A stretch of 64,000 nucleotides of DNA from Cylicocyclus nassatus (Eukaryota; Nematoda; Chromadorea; Rhabditida; Strongylidae). The notes below the pieces were generated by a model. The model was not told the DNA's origin and searched no databases. It worked only from the letters and a program-made list of their open reading frames with translations. Position numbers and translations under genes: made by a program. The stretch covers positions 4,242,674 through 4,306,673 of the forward strand of contig CATQJL010000316.1 in NCBI GenBank assembly GCA_958299035.1, given 5' to 3'. Positions 57,701-64,000 of this stretch are shown piece after piece; the first letter of the stretch is position 1; each line of letters opens with the position of its first letter.

Positions 57701-60700
57701 TTCTTTCTCTTCGACACTTCTACTTCTATACTCGCTGGTTTGCGACAGGAATGCGGAATCTGTTGCCAACGATTCCCCAGACGAAGCTGTGAGCTGTCTC
57801 TGCACGAATTCTACCGACTTCGATCTTGCGGGTAGATCCGCCACGACGTACTCTTCGCTCTCGTGAGTGCTCCAGAATCCACTCGCTGTCTCTTCGTGTA
57901 CTGTTTGGGTGGAGGCGGACACACTGTGCCCGACCCGCCACGGAACAGGAGACCTCTCCTCGCTACTGTACCTTCCCAGCGTTCTCTGCTCAACTTTGTA
58001 ACCTTTGCTAACGTATTCGCCAGAGGTCTCAGCTCTAAACGAGCTTTTCTCCTCCTCGGAGCTGGATAGTTTTGTTTGCGTTGTTTGCTCAGTTGCTAGC
58101 GCTTGTCTGTATTGCGATGCGTCTGTCATTGTCATTTTCTCATTTTCCGCTGTATTTCTTTCCACGCCTGCTAAAATAACAACCTTTTATCTGATTTTAC
58201 AGTCAAATCAAGTTTCAAATTTAGTTAAAAGCATTATTTCAGCTGCAGATTAGATCGCATCAAGCCATGCTGAGTCAGAGGGGAGGATTCAACTGTTTTT
58301 GTTTGGAAATGTTAAGAGGTCTAAAGCCTTAGGTAGGCGGCTAATGATAAGAAAGCCCTAGCAACACTGGCCCATTAGTGATTTGTATCGGCCCACGGCC
58401 ACAAACTCTTCAGCACTTCCTGCGTTACCGTATGACCCTTCGAATAGCTCCGTTCTGCAAGTTCTCTAATCCCTTTACGCAGTGTTGTTGAGCTAAACAC
58501 TAACTACTCTCTAAGCTACCGAAGATGGGGTAGAGAAATGAACTCCGCCCTTTTGGGCCGCCTCCGCGGATTGCTGGTCCTCAAACGACATGAATCAGCG
58601 TCGCAAAAGGACCAGTTGTTTGAGGAGGCGGCTGAAAATGGCGCAATTCGTTCTTCTACCCCCGAAGGAGTGTATGGGGTATGCAGAGGAACTAAGGGTA
58701 GGCTAAATAAGGGAGGGCGAATAAAGATGCTACAGTATGCCGCGAGCATTAGGTGCCTAGATAGCCGTGCTGGGAGGGCAGAAGCGGGCGCATGCACACC
58801 GTACTCACCTGAGATTAGACGGCGGCTCTCCTGCAGACGCTCGAACTCGTCCCGGCTCTCCGTCCGGCTCGTGTGCGACTCGTAGCGCTGCTCGGACGTG
58901 GAGCGCTCATCCCGCACCAGCTGCTGGTCTTGAATTCGACGGATGCGCTCGCCGAGGTACAGACCTAGCGCGGCTACGGCGAAATTGCCCAGAGCACGCT
59001 TGTACAGGATGTACACCGTGACCTCGGCCTCGGCATCTTTACGTCGTATACGCAAATCTTGATGAAAATTTTCATCACGCAATTTATGGTGCTCAGAAAG
59101 CTTTGAGAGATGGAAGGAGGCGGAACTAAGTGTGGCCTGTGGCCATGCTATTTGTGTTTCACCACGTGGTGGTAAGAACGTTTTAAAGTTGGTGAGGTGG
59201 AAGGTTTTTTGTGTCGTACGAGTGTCTAGGTCTAATAACCCACCTGAGACCGCTTCGGCCATAGCGGCCATCGCGCTGCCGTGTACTCCACCGGTGTTTT
59301 TCAGCATCACCGCACAGTTCTCCTGAGCGTTGCCGAACTCGGCGATGTTCGTTGTCGTCTCCTGGCGATTCGCGTCGCGAACTTTGAAGGTGAATGTCTG
59401 GTTAGCGGCACCCTTGCTGAGTGTCAATGTCGACATGATCGTACTGCTCTCGGAAGCCCATGCCCGTAATGTAGAAGTGGTCTTGTTGGACGTCGCCATA
59501 CTCTTGTGCGCATCCATGTAAGGCGGGAAGGAGGCTGACTTCTGCAGGGACAAGTGCGAGCTGATGGCGGTGTCGGAAGCGGCCTTGGTTCGGAGAAACT
59601 CTACTCGAACAGCCTTATCCTTCGCTACCTTCTCAGCATACTGATCTTGTAGTCCGGGTTGCTTCTGAAGGAAGATCACGCTCGTTGCATGCTCCAGCGA
59701 CATCTCGTTGAAGCGGCCAGAAGCGCTGACGGTATTGGGCGTCTTGGACGAGCTCTGCACTCCGAGCATTTCACCCGCATTCGTCAAGTTCGTGCCGACT
59801 GTGACGTGCTCGAATTCTGCAGCTTCTGTGAAGAAGCTGGCTCCGCTGTAATTTCTCTCCTTTCGCACCGCACTGGCTTCACCTGTTGTAGGCTTCAGAT
59901 TCTCAAAGCCATAAAGCATAACTGCCTGCTCTTCTCGCATCTCACGGAATCTTGCTTCGGACCTTGCTTGCGCAACAGCGGCCAAGTTGTTCTCGGCCAT
60001 CTTGTCGTGTTCTCCGGGTTTGGCCAGCTTTTGTAAGCCCACAGTCACGTTGGAGTATTGCTCGCTCAGCTCTTTGCCGTTGAAGCTCTCTCTCCATATA
60101 GCCTTATCTTTCCTCACGCCCGAAGCAGCTTCCGAATCATCACTGGGCACCATGAAAGCTGAGGTAACTTCGCAGTATTCTTTCTTCATCACAGCTCTCT
60201 TCACGAACATTGTCAGTGGCTCATAGTTGTTCGGCATCTCAAAGACAATATCGAAGTGAGAATCAGACTCTTTCTTGACCAGATCGACAATTGTGGGTGA
60301 GCCAGTGTTCCAGTCAGATTCTTCGGATTCCGATTCGTACATCCTGCCTGTGTGACGGAACGTCTTCTCACCTCTGAGGCTCACGCCCTGCATGTGCATC
60401 TCGTACTGACCTCCTTCGGCTTCTCTCTCGTGCACAACGACTTCCATAGGTGCTACCAGCTCTTCGTCGGACTCCGATTCAAGCACTCTATGGTGTTGCT
60501 TGACAACTGCTTCGCCATGAAGTCGCTGTCCTTGCTGCTCCATTTCATAGCTTCGGCCTTCAGCTTCCTCTTCTTCCTTCTTGACCTCGAGTATCTTTTT
60601 GCCAATGCTGATCTCCTGGACCTCTGCTTTCTGGAGCGTTTCCACTTGGTGAGTGCTAAGCATCCTCTGCTGCTCTTCCTCTTCAGATTGTACTCGGCGG

Positions 60701-63700
60701 ATGCGACGAAGGGTGGTCTCGTCCTCGAATACCTGCCCGGCTTGTTCCATGGCATAGGCCTTGGAGAGTTCCTGCCGCTGCTTTTGCAAACGTCTCCTGT
60801 ACAGGATCATCGAGATGGTCTGCACGAGAGGTAGGGCGATGTAGACGGTGAAGTGGGAGCTGTCCTGCTTCCTCATCAGGTTGCAGTCAGCGAACACATT
60901 CGCACAACGTGCTTTTTCAGCTACATCCACAGATTCGTCAGTCTCCAGTCGACGCAAACGTCTTAGCGTTCCCTGGCCTTCGAAGTGATGTCCTTCCTGT
61001 AACAGTTCTATCTCGGACTTCTCCAGCTCGTCGTCAATCTTTGGTTCGAATGTGTCAATGTAGATACGCTCGACCTTTGGTTCTTCGATTACTGGAGGTT
61101 CGGACACAGTTTCCTCGTAGTAGAGAGCATGTGCTGGTAAATCTTCCAGAGCATCTTCGGCTCGCTCGCCGATTACATACGTCTTCAGGATGTTTGTGAC
61201 ATCCTCGACCACTTCCACTTCGACGTGGGTGACAGCACTGACCGCTTCGCCGTCCTCTTGCTCCTGAAGATCTTTGAGGAGGCGTTGTCCAACTTGCGAC
61301 AAGTACTCCTTCTTGTTCTGCAAAATTTAGAATTAGCCTAAGTACACATTTTTTAGCAGTCAAGTTGTTAGTGAGTTCCCATGTGAGAATCTACAAAAAC
61401 TGAAAACTATAATAAAGGAAGCTGAGGTTGCCTTTTAGAAGCGTTATATCGGAGACTGTTCCGCTTAAAGCATGGGAAAACTATTACTACATTTTGAAGC
61501 AAATGTTGGACCAGGTACGCCTAGTGCTTCGAAATTACGGTAGTTGTTAGGGAGTGATGACGCAGGTTTGAAGCGGATTCATGTTTTGTGAACTTCACCG
61601 TACACCGTATCCTCATCCTATGGAAGCTCTTACCTCGAAAGACTGGAAAGAAATGCAGTTACAAATTATCTATCTACTTTTTTGTTGCGAAGGAAGACGA
61701 AAAAGTCATTGACTACTTGACGAAATAATATTTTCATGGAAAAAAATCGCAAGCAAGCACTACAATAAGCATTTTTGAATACAACAATTTCGAATTTTTG
61801 AGTTTTGTTTACACTAATCTTCAGAAACAAGAATCACATCTCGGGAATAAAATAAACCCGATTTATCAACAATTGAAAGTTATAAGAAAATCTCACCATG
61901 TTGATATGAGAAAAATTGCAAACAATGTAACTGTTAGAAATTTTTTACGGGTCTACAGAAGTGCGAGTAATTGCTAGGTTTAAGTAAAGATTCTAGTATG
62001 GAAACGTTGAATTTTTTTGGCTGGTGAAACCACGACAAAGTTTGGTTTCAAAGGGAAGGGTTTTTCTCGTCCCTAGACCCTTGTCTTTAGTTCTTTTTAC
62101 AAGAAAACTACCATTTATATAGTGCAAGAAATTTCAATAGAATAGTGTTTTCGAGAATTCTTACCATGAACTCAGGCACTTCAAGTGTTGCCTCCCGTTC
62201 CATCTTCGTCTCACCGTTCTCTATCAATGTGATCTTGAATTTCGAATGTCCGTCTTTGATCTGAATTATGGATCATGTTAGTTATAATTCTCTGCAGCAC
62301 AAGCAACTTACCTCTTCAAGAATGAGGCTCTTCTTTCCGATAGTCGATTTAATCTGGAACATTCACATTAAAAGGTTTGTGAGAGTTCTTCAAGTGCAAA
62401 TGTGCTTCGAACAATATGCTGCGACAAAAACTCAGCGCTTAGCGATTACTGTAGGTTTATGAATGGTAATTATTGATGGAAATTACCTTGTAATTGGTTA
62501 CTGTATCGCGAACCGTCCATGCACTAGATACGCAGCTGTCCACTGTGATCAAATCAGAACCAACAATCTTTTCCATCTTGAGTTTGCCCTCCACAGTTGT
62601 TCGAACCTTGAAAATTCTCTTGGTTTTTATCAATGCTTTTATCAAATTTCCAACAGAAATCAGCTCCTTAATGGCATTCTTGAAGGAAAAAACTTGCCTT
62701 GTAATTTCAACTAAAAATCGGTATTCGCCTTGGGTCTTTTCAAATTTCAAAAATATTTGAAAAATGAATTCTTACCACTGGTGGTTTCTGTTTTCGCTTC
62801 TCATAGTCAACAATGGTTTCTGTTCGACGTTGATTGAGCTCTTGCATAGTTTCTGTCTTCCTCTGGTCGAGTTCATCTATTGCGGCCTGATGTCGTGGCA
62901 CCGGTGGCACCACCTCACGACGTTGTGCATAAGGTGATGTAGGTGACAAAGAGATCGGTATCTGTCGTCGGGGCATGTAGGGAGATCCCAGAGGGGAATC
63001 ACCCAAGAAACCATTCGAAGGTACGGAATATATGGGCCCACCAGCTGCATTTGTGGTGCCTTCGCTGCGTCGTCGTGGTTGTGGCGTGGGAATGGTCTGA
63101 AATGCGGTTTGGTTTAGTGGTTGATTGATTTTGAAGACAGCGTCTAGGCAGAATTAGGTACATGGATTTCATACGTGGAAAATGAGTAGGCGGCCCTAGC
63201 TAAGGCGCCAAGCGGCAACTCGTATGAATCAATCGTAACCGAAAAATTCTGGTTCAAATTCAAACCCAGATCGTATTTTCTACCTACTCAGGACGCTAGG
63301 CGGACTGGATTACGGTCCGGTTTGGGGCTCAGATGTCTACGATTAACTCATATGAGCTGCGGCTTGCACAAGATTTTATAAGAAGATCGGGTATCCAGCA
63401 GTGGCGTACCGAGGGGGGGGCGGGGGGGGGGCGCGCGCCCCCCCCCCCCCCCCCCGAGAACGGGTCGCGAAATTTTTGAAAGTTACTTACATGAGTTATA
63501 AAAATGTGCAAATGACTTGTTTATTTTTGTAAACAATTAAAATAATTTTTAAAATTTTTTAAAAATTCAAATTAGCTTTATAAAAAAATTTTTTTCGGGG
63601 GCGTGGCTGAAGCCACGCCCCCTTTTTCTAGATTTTAGGGGTTGAGGACCCGCAAAATTGTTGAGAAGCCCCCCTAAAATTTTTTCGGAGTGCGTGGCTA

Positions 63701-64000
63701 ACGCCACGCACCTTCATTTGAAAAAATTTTTTGCCGCGCCCCCCCCCCGAGCCGAAATCCTGGGTACGCCACTGGTATCCAGATTTTCGCTTGAAGAGAC
63801 TTAGACGAAAAACCTACCCGTCGTTCTTCCGTGTACTCGTCCCGTGTAACAATCTCTTCCTGCATTTCATTTCGTCTAATCGCTTGTGGCGATAAACCAC
63901 TAAATCGCATCCGGTTCGGATCGGTTTCTCTGACATTCCGCCTTGCATCTAGCACTTCTTCCTGGTCCGAGTCGACGCCCCAAGTATAAACGTTAGCTAC
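33932..64000 (-). CDS. Giant repeat protein with C-terminal copine domain (5' end outside window)
   Basis: Seventeen exons, read right to left: 64000(+)-63818, 63096-62776, 62606-62487, 62353-62312, 62260-62165, 61317-58809, 58167-38481, 37599-37566, 37498-37486, 37075-36808, 36750-36645, 36092-35961, 35871-35721, 35087-35013, 34960-34825, 34771-34672, 34051-33932. Every junction keeps frame; the coding total in the window is 24,093 bases, about 8,030 residues. The exon at the window edge is open with no start, so the N terminus is missing. The C-terminal 270 residues are a copine domain. I found no immunoglobulin, fibronectin, kinase or C2 domain in the part I can read, so it is not a standard copine, titin or UNC-89. 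Nematodes have atypical copine proteins (CPNA-1 and relatives), some of which act at muscle attachment sites; orthology is plausible but unproven. The 34- and 13-base exons are the least certain. Several introns hold MITEs. Confidence 0.8.
34105..34359. mobile_element. Foldback MITE with TAA duplication in last copine intron
   Basis: GGGATCGTTCAGACC at the left is mirrored by GGTCTGAACGATCCC at the right, and TAA flanks both ends (34102-34104, 34360-34362), as in PIF/Harbinger. The arms are arrays of a 10-12 base unit (GGCGGACGAA / GGCGCACAAA), with an (AC)n run in the centre. Confidence 0.75.
35340..35390 (+). repeat. G-rich tract with quadruplex potential
   Basis: Several G runs (GGGGGTTGGGGGAGAAGGGG, then about 14 consecutive G) lie in the intron between the third and fourth copine exons, C-rich on the coding strand. 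Confidence 0.7.
36215..36465. mobile_element. Inverted-repeat element in copine-domain intron
   Basis: A left arm from 36219 (GAGTACGTGCAGAGGGGGCG and then GCGGAAGGCGACAATTTTCA) is mirrored, with differences, by 36416-36460. A second inner pair (CACGATATGGTGAAATGTGT against GATATGGTGCGG) suggests rearranged arms. No coding content. Confidence 0.5.
36808..37599 (-). CDS. Linker exons between giant exon and copine domain, including a 13-base exon
   Basis: Exon 37599-37566 (34 bases) follows a pyrimidine-rich acceptor (CCCCCATCAG) and ends at GTAAGT. Exon 37498-37486 (13 bases) lies between GAGTTCAG and GTAAGT. Exon 37075-36808 follows GACGGCTTAG and ends at GTGAGT. The phases fit exactly: two bases left by the giant exon, then 34, 13 and 268 bases, and one base at the next exon. 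The product is [20 protein letters not shown] then a beta-rich stretch with [13 protein letters not shown] and [12 protein letters not shown], ending in a Lys/Arg-rich segment ([18 protein letters not shown]) before the copine domain. The third exon is convincing by composition; the two tiny ones rest on splice sites and phase only. Confidence 0.55.
37105..37255. mobile_element. MITE beside the third linker exon
   Basis: TTTAAGTGGAGGAACGAACT is mirrored by AGTTCTTCCACTTATGCTAT, and GGACTACTGATC occurs in both halves. It begins within 30 bases of the splice acceptor of the exon at 37075, so the acceptor lies almost at the element's edge. Confidence 0.6.
37820..38164. mobile_element. Inverted-repeat element downstream of the giant exon
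   Basis: GCGTCTAGGCAAATGTGGAC is mirrored near 38164 (AGGTCCAGATTTGCCTAGAC). The arms of about 150 bp continue through CTCGAAACT and ATCGTATT to a GGCGCAACCC/GGGTTGCGCC centre near 37988. The element at about 63133-63300 begins with the same TTGAA-CAGCGTCTAGGC. Confidence 0.7.
38481..42400 (-). repeat. Protein-level repeat, unit about 120 residues
   Basis: The motif (R/W)-x-GG-x-x-x-L-x-T-(K/G)-x-(S/A)-x-E recurs at exon residues about 5274, 5511, 5630, 5754, 5874, 6111, 6236 and 6357 (for example [33 protein letters not shown]). Gaps are 119-125, or about 237 where one copy is worn. Between them sit recurrent EKTI-x-x-AN and ESA-x-YT-x-AKKL-x-A-x-N stretches. The spacing is half that of the preceding array, suggesting that the 233-residue unit is a fused pair of an ancestral module of about 117-120. 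Confidence 0.75.
38481..58167 (-). CDS. 19.7-kb giant exon: repeat body of the copine protein
   Basis: Single exon of 19,687 bases (about 6,560 residues) bounded by TTTTAGCAG at 58168 and a GTGGGT donor below 38481. The frame continues to a TAG at 38456, but the RKR|GTGGGT donor is needed to reach the copine exons. The body is hydrophilic, rich in Glu, Ala, Ser, Thr and Lys, almost without Cys, and predicted by eye to be largely helical with a more beta-like last third. From about residue 535 to 5030 (numbered from the exon start) it is a repeat of about 233 residues; from about 5270 to the end the spacing is about 120. No signal peptide or membrane segment is visible. There is no stop in 6,561 codons, so the frame is under selection. 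All sizeable plus-strand frames here are shadows. Confidence 0.9.
43000..56620 (-). repeat. Protein-level tandem repeat, unit about 233 residues
   Basis: Three landmarks recur. First, (K/R)AT-x-EE followed by LLxxYE at exon residues about 537, 770, 999, 1234, 1466, 1698, 1928, 2159, 2348, 2495 and 2727. Second, a V/A-(F/Y)-x-(I/L/W)-x-(T/S) site followed by T-x-x-LA-x-x-L-x-S-x-E, with clear Trp versions (LWKT, IWKT, LWST) near 2587, 2817, 3054, 3287, 3517, 3754 and 4237. Third, (R/H)E(F/Y)G-x-E followed by L-x-x-L-x-x-P at about 962, 1195, 1423, 1658, 1889, 2118, 3153, 3388, 3621, 3854, 4088, 4324, 4558, 4794 and 5031. Spacing is 228-237 throughout, with shortened units near 2348 and 2495. 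Positions are estimates from base coordinates. DNA identity between units is low, so the array is old. Confidence 0.85.
58527..58662. mobile_element. Hairpin MITE in the intron before the giant exon
   Basis: GGGGTAGAGAAATGAACTCC with GCCCTTTTGGGCCGCCTC is mirrored by GAGGCGGCTGAAAATGGCGC and CGTTCTTCTACCCC. It belongs to the same family as 29853-29978. It sits in the 641-base intron 58168-58808. Confidence 0.7.
58809..61317 (-). CDS. 2.5-kb exon of the giant gene with QGQ/RR/ESE repeats
   Basis: About 836 residues. An acidic start ([20 protein letters not shown]) is followed by four copies of a short motif, a Gln-Gly turn, a (T)LRR-(I/L)RR basic patch and a Ser/Glu acidic cluster: [51 protein letters not shown] and [19 protein letters not shown] (plus-strand positions near 60970, 60700, 60510 and 60350). 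Hydrophobic stretches such as [19 protein letters not shown] and [20 protein letters not shown] recur with [11 protein letters not shown], so they are more likely the cores of a repeated beta domain than membrane spans. The latter half already shows the [12 protein letters not shown] relative of the REFGxE motif. The exon ends ISG|GTGAGT and joins the giant exon in frame. Confidence 0.85.
62165..63096 (-). CDS. Four small 5'-side exons of the giant gene
   Basis: Exons 63096-62776, 62606-62487, 62353-62312 and 62260-62165, all phase 0 with GT-AG borders. The first is Pro/Arg-rich and probably disordered ([24 protein letters not shown]), then helical with a short duplicated segment ([11 protein letters not shown] / [11 protein letters not shown]). 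The next three form one beta-like stretch: [62 protein letters not shown]. Because all four are symmetric, skipping any of them would keep frame. I recognise no named domain. Confidence 0.8.
63133..63300. mobile_element. Relative of the GCGTCTAGGC inverted-repeat element
   Basis: Begins TTGAAGACAGCGTCTAGGCA, like the element at 37820, and ends near ACGCTAGGCG. Arms are poorly conserved; TAGGCGG-type blocks occur in both halves. It lies in the intron between the first two visible exons of the giant gene. Confidence 0.4.
63399..63774. mobile_element. hAT-type MITE with 8-bp target duplication
   Basis: Terminal inverted repeats CAGTGGCGTACC and GGGTACGCCACTG are flanked by perfect 8-bp direct repeats GTATCCAG (63391-63398 and 63775-63782). 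The CAGTGGCG start and 8-bp duplication are diagnostic of hAT elements. The interior is AT-rich with two short hairpins (GCGTGGCTGAAGCCACGC and GCGTGGCTAACGCCACGC), and the left end has long G and C runs (63411-63454). No transposase. It stands 36 bases from the splice donor of the exon at the window edge. Confidence 0.92.
63818..64000 (-). CDS. Right-edge exon of the giant gene (partial)
   Basis: Open from base 64000 to a GTAGGT donor below 63818, 61 codons in phase 0, charged and probably helical ([35 protein letters not shown]). It has no start codon in frame that looks like a translation start, so the coding region continues beyond the window. Confidence 0.75.

Noticed and set aside
38481..58167. 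Titin, UNC-89 or ankyrin identity for the giant exon
   Set aside because: No Ig, FN3, kinase, PEVK or ankyrin repeats are visible; the C-terminal exons are clearly copine.
58516..58808. C-terminal continuation of the 2.5-kb exon frame to 58516
   Set aside because: It runs past a GTGAGT donor into an intron holding a MITE; the splice to the giant exon keeps frame.
60760..60830. Transmembrane helix in the 2.5-kb exon ([19 protein letters not shown])
   Set aside because: Similar stretches recur with polar substitutions (HFDIVFEMP), which fits a repeated soluble beta domain better. I cannot exclude a membrane span.

Overview
The window is nuclear DNA of a nematode, most likely a parasitic strongylid. 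The evidence is two SRT-type chemoreceptor genes, a two-exon cuticle collagen, a ribosomal protein L37 gene of Caenorhabditis type, short AG-ended introns that often sit directly before an ATG, and dense small inverted-repeat transposons. The species assignment is inference.

Layout. 1-6.4 kb is gene-poor and holds a rearranged Helitron-like element nested in an older MITE. 6.4-9.7 kb (+) is a nine-exon srt chemoreceptor. 9.8-20.4 kb is transposon debris: a small hairpin element, a frame-broken LTR-retrotransposon remnant (integrase end and gag zinc knuckles), a 2-kb foldback and a PIF/Harbinger-like foldback with TAA duplications. 20.5-22.9 kb (+) is a second srt gene with the same eight intron positions. 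23-26.5 kb has no recognised gene. 26.6-27.6 kb (+) is a cuticle collagen. 28.9-32.1 kb (+) is rpl-37, whose single 2.85-kb intron carries piggyBac-like, foldback and Helitron-like insertions.

33.9 kb to beyond the right edge (-) is one giant gene. I could join 17 exons in frame by their splice sites, giving about 8,030 residues inside the window; the N terminus lies beyond base 64000. One exon is 19.7 kb long. The C terminus is a copine (vWA-like) domain. Most of the protein is a diverged repeat of about 233 residues, followed by a tract repeating at about 120 residues. A copine domain on the end of such a repeat array is the most striking thing in the window. I infer a large scaffold or ruler-like intracellular protein, possibly at muscle or cuticle attachment sites, because nematode atypical copines such as CPNA-1 act at muscle adhesions. 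I cannot prove this from sequence alone.

Three introns in three unrelated genes use GC instead of GT at the donor, each forced by reading frame and by homology or a paralogue. The genes share no evident pathway; the window is an ordinary chromosomal arm-like segment with heavy transposon load.
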